Below are positions 7,827 through 17,015 of a stretch of DNA of 58,695 nucleotides, one piece after another. This stretch comes from Bordetella parapertussis. Lineage in GTDB: Bacteria > Acidobacteriota > Terriglobia > Bryobacterales > Bryobacteraceae. The translations under genes were made by a program, and so were the position numbers. The first letter of the stretch is position 1. Every line of letters starts with the position of its first letter. Under the pieces are notes generated by a model. That model was not told the origin of the DNA and ran no database searches. It saw only the letters and a list, made by a program, of their open reading frames with translations. The stretch lies in the NCBI GenBank assembly GCA_943328975.2, contig CALQCC020000030.1, positions 1 to 58,695 of the forward strand. The letters are read 5' to 3'.

Positions 7827-10273
7827 CACAGTAATGTCATCGGATCTACGTCAATCGCCAGTGTGGTTGGATTCCACTTCTCGGCAGTCGTGAACTTTCG
7901 GATTTCCGCCAGGACTTCGTTCAAGCGTGCCCGGCTCGACGTTTTGAGTAGCATCTGAAACCGGTACTCGGTCTTCACGCGAGCGACCGCCGCTGGCGCA
8001 GGGCCCAGCACCTTCACGCCGTCCGGTGCCGGACTCATCAGGCGCCCGATGGCGGCACTCTTCGCGATGGCCTCTTCCTCTTTGCTGGATCGAATAATTA
8101 CGTTCGCCATCGCGCCGAACGGAGGGTAACTCATCATGCGGCGGAACTCGATTTCCTTGGCGTAGAACTTTTCGTAATCCTGCGCTGCCGCACACTCCAC
8201 CGCGTAGTGATCCGGAAAACTAGTTTGCAGAAGAACAATGCCGGGGGAGGTGCCGCGCCCCGCGCGTCCCGCGGCCTGCGTGAGCAATTGGAACGCGCGC
8301 TCCGCCGCCCGGAAGTCCGGCATCGCGAGTCCGATGTCCGCATTCACGATGCCCACCAGTGTGACGTTCGGAATGTCATGCCCTTTGGCGATCATCTGCG
8401 TGCCCACCAGGATATCGAAATGATGGTCGCGGAAGCCCGTCAAGATCGTTTCGTAGTCTCGCTTGGCACCGACCGTGTCACGGTCAAGCCGTGCTACGCG
8501 AGCCTTCGGGAATGCGTCGTGTAGTTCTTGCTCCACGCGCTCACTGCCCACACCGAGGAACTGAATCTGATCGCTGTCACACTTCGGGCAGCGGCTCGGG
8601 ACCTTCTCCGCATAGTTGCAGTAGTGGCACAGCATCCGCCGCTCGCGACGATGAAACGTCAACGTCACCGAGCAGTTCGCGCATTCCAGTCGTTCGCCGC
8701 AGGCTCGGCAGGTGACGAAGCTGGAGAAGCCGCGACGATTCAGCATCAGCATCGCTTGCTCACCGTTTTCGAGCCGTTCGGTGACCGCGTCCACGAGAGC
8801 CCGCGAGAACGTCGACTGCTTACGCGTGTCTAGAAACTCCTGCCGCATGTCGATCAGTCGTACTTCAGGCATCGGGCGTTGCTGAATGCGCTCCGGCAGC
8901 GCCAGTCGCGTATACTTGCCGCGCTCGGCGTTGTAACGGCTTTCGAGGCTTGGCGTTGCGGATCCCAATACTACGACCGCGTTCTCATTGCGAGCCCGCA
9001 CCACTGCTACATCCCGACCGTTGTAGCGTGGCGCGTCCTGCTGTTTGTAACTCTGGTCGTGTTCTTCGTCGACCAGGATCAGCCCCAGGTTCTGCACCGG
9101 TGCAAACACACCCGATCGTGTTGCAACTACGACCGATGCCTCGCCAGATCGAACGCGACGCCATTCCTGGGCCCGTTCAGAATCATGAAACGCCGAATGC
9201 AAGATCGCGACCTTATCGCCGAAGCGATGATGAAACTGCCCGGCCACTTGCGGCGTCAGCGCGATCTCGGGGACCAATAACAGCGCGCCTCGACCAGCCT
9301 CCAGCGCCGCGTCGATCGCGTTCAAGTACACTTCCGTTTTGCCCGATCCCGTAACGCCTTCCAGCAAGAACGGCTTGAATGTGCGGGAACGGATCCCCTC
9401 CGCGATGGCGTCGTAGGCGGCTTGCTGATGGACGTTCAGCGCGTGACGTTCCTTCTTGGGAGCCAACGTCGCAGCCACTGGCTCCAGCGCCAGCTTGACC
9501 AACCCTCGCCGAGCCAATGCCCGAGCCCCAGGACTGGCTTTCGGAAGGATCTCTTCCAGCGTCGCAACGTTATGTTGGCCCGGATGCAGTTCCAAGTAGG
9601 CCAGGAGTTCGCGTTCCGGCTTGGCCAGCCTGTCTTCGGTTCGAGTTAGGAACTCCACTCGTAGACGAGCCGCAGACGCCCGCAGCGGATCGCGCGCCTC
9701 GGCGACTTCCTCCGAAATGACGAAGCCCTTCTTCTCCAGACCCCGCAGAACGGTCGCCGCCCGCTTGACCTTCTGCGTCAGGTACGCCGAGGTCAGTGAC
9801 CGAGCTTCGAGTAGCCGCAAGATCACCAGCGCCGGGTCCTCTGGCTCCGCTCCCAACAACAGCTGCCGAGCTGCATCGCGCCCTGAGGTTGTCAGCGAAT
9901 ACGTCTTGCTTCGACGAACATCGTTTGCGAGCGGCGTCATCGCCCGGAGCGTTTCCCCCAGCGGAGCGCAATAGTAGGTCGCGATCCACCGGCCCAGCTT
10001 GAGCATCCCTTCATCTAGCGCTGGTTCTTCATCGAGCAGCTGCAGAGCTTCGCGCACCGACCCCGAAGGGGCTTCGTTGTGCGCCGCGATCACGACCCCC
10101 GCCAGTTGTCTGGTCCCGAACGGCACCAGGATCCGGCAGCCCACCGCGACCCGATGGCGCAGTGTCAACGGCAGCTTGTAAGTGAAGGCCTGCTCCATCG
10201 GCACCGGCAGACTGACGTCGCAGTACAGCGGATCTTCGTTCGGGTGCGGAGAGGGCAGGGAAGCAGCGGACAT
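7826..10273 (-). CDS. priA: Primosomal replication-restart helicase PriA
   Basis: 815-residue superfamily 2 helicase that recognises stalled forks and reloads the replisome. Visible parts: an N-terminal 3' DNA-binding domain, Walker A GVTGSGKT (306-313), DEEH box (402-405), and the zinc-binding insertion with eight Cys (522, 525, 531, 534, 549, 552, 562, 565) that holds two zinc ions. Helicase motif V/VI follows (QAAGRAGRG). Length is usual or slightly long. It is the first gene of a five-gene minus-strand operon and diverges from the gene at 10326. The ATG at 10273 has only a weak ribosome site. Confidence 0.95.
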   Translation of the reverse strand: MSAASLPSPHPNEDPLYCDVSLPVPMEQAFTYKLPLTLRHRVAVGCRILVPFGTRQLAGVVIAAHNEAPSGSVREALQLLDEEPALDEGMLKLGRWIATYYCAPLGETLRAMTPLANDVRRSKTYSLTTSGRDAARQLLLGAEPEDPALVILRLLEARSLTSAYLTQKVKRAATVLRGLEKKGFVISEEVAEARDPLRASAARLRVEFLTRTEDRLAKPERELLAYLELHPGQHNVATLEEILPKASPGARALARRGLVKLALEPVAATLAPKKERHALNVHQQAAYDAIAEGIRSRTFKPFLLEGVTGSGKTEVYLNAIDAALEAGRGALLLVPEIALTPQVAGQFHHRFGDKVAILHSAFHDSERAQEWRRVRSGEASVVVATRSGVFAPVQNLGLILVDEEHDQSYKQQDAPRYNGRDVAVVRARNENAVVVLGSATPSLESRYNAERGKYTRLALPERIQQRPMPEVRLIDMRQEFLDTRKQSTFSRALVDAVTERLENGEQAMLMLNRRGFSSFVTCRACGERLECANCSVTLTFHRRERRMLCHYCNYAEKVPSRCPKCDSDQIQFLGVGSERVEQELHDAFPKARVARLDRDTVGAKRDYETILTGFRDHHFDILVGTQMIAKGHDIPNVTLVGIVNADIGLAMPDFRAAERAFQLLTQAAGRAGRGTSPGIVLLQTSFPDHYAVECAAAQDYEKFYAKEIEFRRMMSYPPFGAMANVIIRSSKEEEAIAKSAAIGRLMSPAPDGVKVLGPAPAAVARVKTEYRFQMLLKTSSRARLNEVLAEIRKFTTAEKWNPTTLAIDVDPMTLL

Positions 10274-10312
10274 CCTATGTCTGGATTGTATCGTGCCCTG
10301 CTAGAATCCAGC

Positions 10313-10318
10313 TATAAT
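10313..10318 (+). promoter_or_regulatory. -10 box of a probable leaderless transcript
   Basis: TATAAT lies 7 bases before the ATG at 10326 and no Shine-Dalgarno site lies between, so transcription should start at or next to the start codon. No good -35 box is seen. Confidence 0.55.
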
Positions 10319-10325
10319 CGCTCCC

Positions 10326-11213
10326 ATGAAAGCTGTTGTTCTCGTGTTTGCCCTGTGCGCCGGTGCCGTATTCGGCGATGATCTTTCCGATGCTTATGAC
10401 GCACTCAAGCGGGCTGAGGCCGCAAAAAATGCCGCGGATGTCCGTAAGTACGCCACCGAAACCTCTCGGCTGGCCCGTATCCAAATTGCAGCCCAACTGC
10501 CGCCCGAAGCGCGCGACGCCTATCAGAAGGAGCGGGCCATTTATCTGAGTCAAACGGACACTTATACGGAATACAGTATGGCCGTGGCCGCCAGCTACCC
10601 GAACACCGCTCCGGCTGTGGTGGTCCAGTTGACCGATTCGATCATTGCGCAAACCCCTAACAGCGATTATTTAGTCCTGGCCGTGCCGCCATACCTCGCC
10701 GCGTTGCTGGCCCAGAGCCCCGCGCAGCAGCTTGAAGGGGCCGCCAAAATCATGAAACTGCAACCGGACAACGAGGATGCACTGTTGGCACTCACCGACG
10801 GGAGCCTGCGAGCCCAGCAATACGCCGCAACTCAGCGCTACGCCGCCGAACTTCTAGCGGTGATGTCCGGGAAGCCTCGTCCAGAGCGGTATTCCGTAGA
10901 AGCGTGGCGCGACAAGAAAGCTCAGCTCAGCGTTCACGTTCATTTCAACGCCGGTTTGGCGGCCTGCGCACAGCTGGCTTGGCAGACGTGCGATGTTCAC
11001 TTCCGGGCCATCAATTCGGAAGCCGCGCTGGCTGGACAGGTCCAGTTCTACCTTGGCTGGGCGAACTACCAGATCGCCAAAGCGAGCAGTGATCGGGCTC
11101 GCATGGAGGAGGCGTTGAAGTTCTCGCTGCAATCCGCCGCGATTGCCGGAGAGACCCAGTCCGCTGCCCAGCAGAACGTCGCGGCGATTCAGAAAGAGCT
11201 GGCCCAAAAGTAA
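10326..11213 (+). CDS. Secreted hypothetical protein with TPR-like helices
   Basis: 295-residue exported protein (signal MKAVVLVFALCAGAVFG). The body is Ala-rich and almost wholly helical, with pairs of helices of TPR length (AAKIMKLQPDNEDALLALTDGSLRA is typical in pattern). Two Cys (LAACAQLAWQTCDVHF) lie ten positions apart and may form a disulfide. It is a single-gene unit: a perfect TATAAT lies 7 bases before the ATG and a strong hairpin follows the stop. Function unknown; a periplasmic helical-repeat scaffold is the best guess. Confidence 0.75.
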   Translation: MKAVVLVFALCAGAVFGDDLSDAYDALKRAEAAKNAADVRKYATETSRLARIQIAAQLPPEARDAYQKERAIYLSQTDTYTEYSMAVAASYPNTAPAVVVQLTDSIIAQTPNSDYLVLAVPPYLAALLAQSPAQQLEGAAKIMKLQPDNEDALLALTDGSLRAQQYAATQRYAAELLAVMSGKPRPERYSVEAWRDKKAQLSVHVHFNAGLAACAQLAWQTCDVHFRAINSEAALAGQVQFYLGWANYQIAKASSDRARMEEALKFSLQSAAIAGETQSAAQQNVAAIQKELAQK

Positions 11214-11215
11214 AA

Positions 11216-11250
11216 GGGACCGGGCCCCTTTCTAAGAAAGGCCCAGTCCC
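11216..11250. terminator. Bidirectional hairpin terminator
   Basis: GGGAC (11216-11220) pairs with GTCCC (11246-11250), GGGCC with GGCCC, and CTTTC with GAAAG, giving a long stem with a three-base loop between convergent genes ending at 11213 and 11276. Confidence 0.7.
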
Positions 11251-11275
11251 TCAGTGCTTTCAGATTTGGCGAGAG

Positions 11276-12091
11276 CTACTTCAACCACTCTTCGTAGTTG
11301 GGCGGCTTGATGCGACCTTCGAAGAGGCTCTTGTTGTTCTCTTCGCAGGAATACTCCATGACTTCGCCGTTCGGATCACGCGTAAAGGTCCGCTCGCTCT
11401 TGATCGGCTCCTTGTAGGTCCGCGGATCGTTGATCTCGATGGTGTAGTAGACCTGCGTCGGGTTCATCAACGTCCAGGTTTCATGCACGGTCATCTTCTC
11501 GCTGTGCGGATGGCCAATGGTATCGAGGCGCGTCTTACCGTTGAAGTTGATCGTGTCGATCACCAACGTGTCACCCTCCCACTTGCCGCGCGATGTTCCG
11601 AACCAGGACGGATCGATCTCCGCCGCCGGCGGGAATGGACGGCCGTCGGTCGGAACCTTGGTGAACCAGGTATTCTGCTCATGCAGGAACGCGATGAAAT
11701 TCTTGCTCTGTACGATCTGCATCGGATGCGGTGCGTTGATCGACCGCACCAGCCCGAACGGCAAGCAAGCGCCCGCGTAATCGCCGGCGGTTGCATCGTA
11801 GCCTTCCCACTTGCCTTTGCCCCAATCGGTGAAGTTCAGGATCGACGGCGAAGCGTTGGCGCCGCCCTTGGTCATGTCAGGAGTGTAGGGACGCATCCAC
11901 ACGCCGTTTAGGTCGGGTTGCCCATCGGCTGTGCGCGGGATGGTGCCCTTCACGGGTTTTTGGTATCCAGCCGGACCCTTGCCTTTGCCCTTGGCTTTCT
12001 CTTGCCCCATCATCGACGAAGGCGCTATCGCAACCATCGCGAACGCCGCTACCGCAGCAGCCAGCGCACTGTAAATTCGCAGATTCTTCAT
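11276..12091 (-). CDS. Secreted protein of the PDLNGVW / GKWEGDTLVIDT family
   Basis: 271-residue exported protein. A signal peptide is followed by a basic linker (EKAKGKGKGPAG), then the hallmark opening DGQPDLNGVWMRP and a later GKWEGDTLVIDTINFNGKTRLD block. This family is expanded in Solibacter-like genomes and has no known function; the WEGDTLVVDT strands suggest a lipocalin-like beta-sheet. A second, divergent member is at 43668-44528. The gene ends at a hairpin shared with the convergent gene. GAGGAG lies 13 bases before the ATG. Confidence 0.7.
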   Translation of the reverse strand: MKNLRIYSALAAAVAAFAMVAIAPSSMMGQEKAKGKGKGPAGYQKPVKGTIPRTADGQPDLNGVWMRPYTPDMTKGGANASPSILNFTDWGKGKWEGYDATAGDYAGACLPFGLVRSINAPHPMQIVQSKNFIAFLHEQNTWFTKVPTDGRPFPPAAEIDPSWFGTSRGKWEGDTLVIDTINFNGKTRLDTIGHPHSEKMTVHETWTLMNPTQVYYTIEINDPRTYKEPIKSERTFTRDPNGEVMEYSCEENNKSLFEGRIKPPNYEEWLK

Positions 12092-12173
12092 AGGAACGAT
12101 GCTCTCCTCGTGGTCCTTACTGACTAGTTAGGTTACGCCCTCATTGGTCCGCTGTCAAGCCAAGCGAGGGCTC

Positions 12174-12214
12174 AAAAAAACGGCCCCGGAGCTCTGGTGG
12201 AGCGCCGGGGCCGT
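12174..12214 (-). terminator. Rho-independent terminator of the large receptor gene
   Basis: CGGCCCCGG (12181-12189) pairs perfectly with CCGGGGCCG (12205-12213). On the minus strand it is followed by seven T, the expected signal just after the receptor stop at 12232. Confidence 0.9.
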
Positions 12215-12231
12215 TGTGTGAAATGTACTGC

Positions 12232-15200
12232 TTAGAACGTCAAACGTCCGACAAACAGCCCCGTACGTGAGCCCGTAGTACCGCTGATCGGGACGATGGT
12301 GCCGAAGCCGCCGTTGAACAGGCCGTTGGCCGTCGTGGGTGCGGCACCGAAGTTCGCAGCCGAGGTGACCTGCGGCAGACGAATCCGGTTGAACGCATTC
12401 TGGAACTCAACCCGGATGTTGAGGTTGATGCCTTCCTTAATGCGGAAATTGCGGCTGATGTTGCCCGATTCACTCGGGTAGCGGATGCCGCGGAAGCTGC
12501 GGATCGCGCTGAAGTCGTTGGCCCACTGTCCGTCTGGAATGTTGGTCCAGGCGAGCGGGTTGAGGACTTGCGTTTTGGTCGGATCGAAGCAACGGCAATT
12601 GACGTTCAGCGGATCGGTGTGCTTGACGCCATCGTAGTCGGTCCAGTTCACGGACCAGGGATTCATCGGCTGGCCGTTGGCGTCCAGCTTGATCTGGGCA
12701 GCACCGTTGCCGCCGCCAGGACCGCGGCCGAGCCAGTTGCTGATGGGCAGGGCGTTGGCGGAATTGGGACGGTTCAAGCGGTCGGCACTCTGATACTGCA
12801 TGAGGAAACCGACGCCCCAGCCGCTGATGACCCAGGAGACGAAGGGATTGCGCAGAGCGGCGATGGAGCTGTTGCGGAACTCCGGCAGTTGATACTGTGC
12901 GGAGAAGCGCATCTGATGCGGTTGGTCGTTGCTGGAGTAGCTCTTACCCAGGCCCCAGTTGAATACATCCGGGGAAGTGAGGAGGTCCAGGTTCTTAGAA
13001 TAGGTGTAGTTGGCGTTCAAGGACAACCCGTGCCAGAAGCGCTGAGTGAGGTTGACCTGCAGCGAATCGTACCAGGTCTTGCCCACCGCCGCCGCGGACG
13101 GCGTGATGGTGTTGCCGTACTGCGGGAAGGGCAGGATGGACTGGCGTACCGTCTGGTTGGTCGGGAAGTTGCTATACGGCAGGACAACACCGCGCTGAGC
13201 CAACGTACCCAATTGCGCCGGGCTCAACTGCCCGATCTGACGAGTGAGCAGCGTTGAATCCGCCGCGTTGCCCAGGGCGAAGCCGTAACGGCCGAGCAAC
13301 TGCTCGCTGACCATGTTGAGGCCGGGAGCCGCAGTACCTGCGGTATTCCACCAGACGCCGCGGTTGCCGATGTAGCTGGCGTCCACGATCATGTCCTTGG
13401 TGATTTCGCGTTGGAATCCGAAGCTCCATTGATATTGGCGCGCCGGCCGGCCGGCGTTCTGGTCAATGTAGGTCGCGTTGACAATCGTACCCGGAAGCTG
13501 CGTCACGTTGGAATCGAAGCTCGGGAAAACGGGCCTGAGCGAGGTCGGGATGCCGTCCCTAAATTTGCCGACGGTCTGGCCAAATCCCGGAACGCTGGTG
13601 AAGGCGTTGCTGGCGATCAAGCCGCCTGAGGGAGGAAGTGCGGTTCCCGTGTACACGATGCCGAATCCGCCGCGGAACACGGTCTTGGAATTCAGCTGGT
13701 AGGCGACGCCCAAGCGGGGACCGAAGGCCGGCTTATAGTTCTTCGCGAACTCGCACTTGCAAGTGGCTTCAAACTGATAACCGCCAGGATGTCCGGCTGC
13801 CGAGGCGTTGGCCAGCAGCGGATTGAAGCTGCCGCTGCGACCGTAGTCTTCGCGGGCGTACTGGCCGAAGTCGTAGCGCAAGCCGTAGTCCACAGTCAGC
13901 TTGCGGGTCAGCTTCCAGGTGTCCTGCGCGAAGAACCCGACCTGCGTCTTGTGCGTCGCGCTGGTGGCAGGTTGGTTGATCTGGATCGAGGTCGCATCGC
14001 CCATCAGGAAGGAGGCAAACGGGAAACCGGTCACGCCTTGGGATGTTGTCAGGCCCTGCAACGAAGTCTGTTGCGTGGAGTTGGAGCCAAACGTATACAG
14101 TCCAGAGGAGGCACCGTAGGTCCGGGTCGGATAACGTTCCAGGCGCCATTCGCCGCCGTACTTGTAGGTGTGGTTGCCCTTCACCCAAGTGAGGTTGGCT
14201 ACGCCGGAAGGCCGACGCTCATATGAGGAAGCTTGTCCAGCATTGGCCGGACCCAGGTTATTCATGCCGCCAGTGGCGACGCCGGCTGAGCCGACGTTGA
14301 TCACCGGGAAGTGGCGGTTCAGGGTAGAACCCTTGAGGCCCAGTTCCTTTTCCGCGTCATAGTTCAAGGTGGGAGAAGGATCGTTGAAGTTCAAGTGAAA
14401 CCAGCCCGCGCCTACGTGCAGCAGCATGGTCGGCGTCAGCGTGTAGTCCATATTCGCGCGGTACGTCCAGGTGTAAATGAAGCTGCCGCGCGCCGCAGTG
14501 ATGGGGGCGGGGAAGCCTTCCATGTTGCCGTTGGGAGTGGAGAACTGCACTTCCTGCATGGTGGCCTGGTAGAGGCCGGAGAGCTTCATCTTGGAGCCGA
14601 CCGAGTGGTCCAGCTTCAGCGAAGGAAGATAGCTGCGCGTTTTGCTCAGCCACGGGGTCTGGAAGTTGTTGCCCAACTGGCCGCGATCATGATTCGGTCC
14701 GGCGGGCAGAGGCACCAGCGCGATCACCTTCACGGCGACGGGGTCGAAGCGGGTCACTGGAATCGTGTTGTTCACAAACGCATCGCGCGTGGCGATGCCG
14801 TTGACTGCGCGCTCGCTCAACTGGTCGAAAATCATGCCCGACTGCGTGATGCGCCCCAACGGGTCCAGATAATTGGCTCCGTTGACTTGCACGTTCAGCG
14901 GACCTGCGGCGTTACCGTTGCCGGTGATGACCTGGCCGAAGTTACCGGCGCGGTAAGCGGCGTTGGGTACCGTGGTATTGGCCGGGTTCACTTTGGCGTT
15001 TTCGTAGAACTCTTCGAGCGAGCCGAAGAAGAACGTCTTGTTCTTGCCGTTGTAAAGTTTCGGAATCCACACCGGACCGCCGATGGTGAAGCCGTAGCTA
15101 TGGCGTTTGGTGGGGTTGCGCAGTCCAGTGTAGGGCGTGTACGCATTGAGAATCTCGTTGGCCGCATAGTCGTACGCGCTGCCGTGGAAGCCGTTGGTGC

Positions 15201-15939
15201 CGGACTTCAGCGTTGCGTTGAAGACTGCGCCGCCCACGGCACCGAACTCGGGGGCGTAGGTGGAAGACTGCACGGCGACTTCCTGAATGGCTTCGGCGCT
15301 GGGCTGGCCCATGGTGGTATATTGCCGCAGGTTGCCGATGGCGTTGGAGGTCTGGCCTTCCAGGCGGAATTGCACCGTGTCATCCGGCGCGCCGTTGACC
15401 ACGATGCGTCCGTTACCGACGAACTGCACGCCGGGGAGCAGGTTGGCGAGCCCGTAGGGGTCGCGATAGCCGGCGGTGTTGTTGTTGCCCGCGCCGCCCG
15501 GCGAGAGCAGCGGCAATTGGTTGAGCTGCGCGATGGTGACGTTGCGGGCCACCGCCGCGGTCTCCGTGCTCAACATGGAGGCTTCCGCGGTAACTGTCAC
15601 TGAATCGCCCACCGTGCCTACTTCCAGTGGAATGTCGATACGCATGATCTGGCCTGCGGCAAGATCGAGGCCCGTGCGGTTGTAACCCTTGAAGCCGGCT
15701 ACGGTGACCTTTAAGTCATACGCGCTCACCGGGAGCTGCGTGACCGTATAGTTGCCGGTGTTGGTGGAAACAGCCGAATACACCTGGCCGGTGGCTTTAT
15801 TGGAAACTTCAACGTTCGCGTCGGCCACAATGGCGCCGCTCGGATCGGTGACAGTTCCCGTAATCGTACCGTTGGCGCCCTGTCCGTAGACAGCGGCAGC
15901 CAGCAAAACGGTTGCGAAGAACAAACGTAGTGTTCGCAT
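12232..15939 (-). CDS. Large Oar-type TonB-dependent receptor
   Basis: 1235-residue outer-membrane receptor. After the signal peptide (MRTLRLFFATVLLAAAVYGQ) comes a carboxypeptidase regulatory-like domain (GTITGTVTDPSGAIVADANV), a plug domain with a Gly/Asn-rich insertion (LSPGGAGNNNTAGYRDPYG), then a long barrel ending in Phe (FVGRLTF). A CKC pair (ATCKCEF, about residue 730) matches CGC in the receptor at 47101, so the two are close paralogues. Such receptors in Acidobacteria probably import large oligosaccharides or peptides. The gene stands alone, with its own promoter region and a strong terminator; the substrate is unknown. Confidence 0.9.
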   Translation of the reverse strand: MRTLRLFFATVLLAAAVYGQGANGTITGTVTDPSGAIVADANVEVSNKATGQVYSAVSTNTGNYTVTQLPVSAYDLKVTVAGFKGYNRTGLDLAAGQIMRIDIPLEVGTVGDSVTVTAEASMLSTETAAVARNVTIAQLNQLPLLSPGGAGNNNTAGYRDPYGLANLLPGVQFVGNGRIVVNGAPDDTVQFRLEGQTSNAIGNLRQYTTMGQPSAEAIQEVAVQSSTYAPEFGAVGGAVFNATLKSGTNGFHGSAYDYAANEILNAYTPYTGLRNPTKRHSYGFTIGGPVWIPKLYNGKNKTFFFGSLEEFYENAKVNPANTTVPNAAYRAGNFGQVITGNGNAAGPLNVQVNGANYLDPLGRITQSGMIFDQLSERAVNGIATRDAFVNNTIPVTRFDPVAVKVIALVPLPAGPNHDRGQLGNNFQTPWLSKTRSYLPSLKLDHSVGSKMKLSGLYQATMQEVQFSTPNGNMEGFPAPITAARGSFIYTWTYRANMDYTLTPTMLLHVGAGWFHLNFNDPSPTLNYDAEKELGLKGSTLNRHFPVINVGSAGVATGGMNNLGPANAGQASSYERRPSGVANLTWVKGNHTYKYGGEWRLERYPTRTYGASSGLYTFGSNSTQQTSLQGLTTSQGVTGFPFASFLMGDATSIQINQPATSATHKTQVGFFAQDTWKLTRKLTVDYGLRYDFGQYAREDYGRSGSFNPLLANASAAGHPGGYQFEATCKCEFAKNYKPAFGPRLGVAYQLNSKTVFRGGFGIVYTGTALPPSGGLIASNAFTSVPGFGQTVGKFRDGIPTSLRPVFPSFDSNVTQLPGTIVNATYIDQNAGRPARQYQWSFGFQREITKDMIVDASYIGNRGVWWNTAGTAAPGLNMVSEQLLGRYGFALGNAADSTLLTRQIGQLSPAQLGTLAQRGVVLPYSNFPTNQTVRQSILPFPQYGNTITPSAAAVGKTWYDSLQVNLTQRFWHGLSLNANYTYSKNLDLLTSPDVFNWGLGKSYSSNDQPHQMRFSAQYQLPEFRNSSIAALRNPFVSWVISGWGVGFLMQYQSADRLNRPNSANALPISNWLGRGPGGGNGAAQIKLDANGQPMNPWSVNWTDYDGVKHTDPLNVNCRCFDPTKTQVLNPLAWTNIPDGQWANDFSAIRSFRGIRYPSESGNISRNFRIKEGINLNIRVEFQNAFNRIRLPQVTSAANFGAAPTTANGLFNGGFGTIVPISGTTGSRTGLFVGRLTF

Positions 15940-16007
15940 TTAGTTTAGATTGACCCCTTTTTGAGTGCATCTAAAGTGTGCTCTGTGGCAAACTCAAGAT
16001 CTAAAGA

Positions 16008-16037
16008 AGTTTAGGGCTTTTTTGTCACCGCTGTCAA
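16008..16037 (-). promoter_or_regulatory. Promoter of the large receptor gene
   Basis: On the minus strand a perfect TTGACA (16032-16037) is followed after 18 bases by TAAACT (16008-16013). Around it are ATCTAAAG direct repeats at 15969-15976 and 15999-16006, 30 bp apart, and an inverted ATCTAAA at 15944-15950, which could be regulator sites. Confidence 0.5.
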
Positions 16038-16100
16038 GCTCCTAACGGCAGGAAGTGCAATAGGATCAACCTATTAGAAATAGAATGAGGCGTCCGGTTT

Positions 16101-17015
16101 GTGGAAGACCGGGCCAAGCGCATGAGCAAACAAGCCTTCGACGCCAAGATCGCCGCCCTGGAGGCGCTGCGGGCCGCACCCGACGCGGCTGCGGCCCCTC
16201 TGCGGAAAGCCCTGGCGGATCGTAACAACTATATAGTGTCCAAGGCCGCTGGCCTTGCCGGGGATCTGCTTTTGTCGGGCTTGATCCCGAATTTGCTGGC
16301 GGCCCTCGACCGCGCGCTGACCGATGGCGTCAAGTCCGATCCTCAATGCTGGGCCAAGAACGCCGTCGCCAAGGCGCTGAAGGATCTTTCGCATCACGAC
16401 GCCGAGGTCTACCTCAAAGGCCTCCGCCACGTTCAGAAAGAGCCGGTCTGGGGCCGCAGCGTGGACACCGCCGCGACCCTCCGTGGAACTTGCGTGCTGG
16501 CGCTGATCGATTGCCAACTCGCCGACCTGACAATGCTGACGCATCTGGCGGAGACCCTGGCGGATCCCGAAAAAGGTGTCCGCGTGGATGCCGCGTTGGC
16601 GCTGGTTCGGGCGGGCATTCCCGAGGCAGTTCCGCTGCTGCGCTTCAAGGTTCTGTCCGGCGATCCAGAGTCCGAGGTCCTGGGCCAGTGCTTTCACTCA
16701 CTTCTGCAAATGGCGCCGAAGGATTCGGTCCCCTTCGTCCGCCGCTTCCTGGCGCCGGATCGCGACGACGAGATTCGCGCTGAGGCCGCCAGCGCGCTGG
16801 CCCAATCTCATGAACCCGCCGCCATCGAGGCGCTGCAAGGCCTGTGGAGTGCGTTGCTTTCTCCCGAACTCCGCAAGGCTCTGCTGCTATTCCTGGCCGC
16901 GTCGCCACAGCGCGAGGCCGCGGAGTTCCTCGCCGGATTGAACACCGAAGAATCCCGCGAGGCGCTCGAAAAAAGCCGCTACCGCGACGATTTTAGGGCG
17001 CGACCCGGAACGTAA
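16101..17015 (+). CDS. HEAT-repeat-like protein
   Basis: 304-residue soluble protein made of short paired helices with HEAT/PBS-like spacing: AAPLRKALADRNNYIVSKAA, LADPEKGVRVDAALALVRAG, RDDEIRAEAASALAQSHEP. Such arrays are protein-interaction scaffolds; no signal peptide is seen, so it is probably cytoplasmic. GAGG lies 10 bases before the GTG at 16101; the ATG at 16122 is an alternative. The gene is divergent from the large receptor and its last 23 bp overlap the convergent esterase-like gene. Partner unknown. Confidence 0.75.
   Translation: MEDRAKRMSKQAFDAKIAALEALRAAPDAAAAPLRKALADRNNYIVSKAAGLAGDLLLSGLIPNLLAALDRALTDGVKSDPQCWAKNAVAKALKDLSHHDAEVYLKGLRHVQKEPVWGRSVDTAATLRGTCVLALIDCQLADLTMLTHLAETLADPEKGVRVDAALALVRAGIPEAVPLLRFKVLSGDPESEVLGQCFHSLLQMAPKDSVPFVRRFLAPDRDDEIRAEAASALAQSHEPAAIEALQGLWSALLSPELRKALLLFLAASPQREAAEFLAGLNTEESREALEKSRYRDDFRARPGT

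Noticed and set aside
14311-15603. 430-codon open frame opposite the large receptor
   Set aside because: Antisense shadow of a G+C-rich gene; no domain or signal, and the receptor on the other strand is certain.
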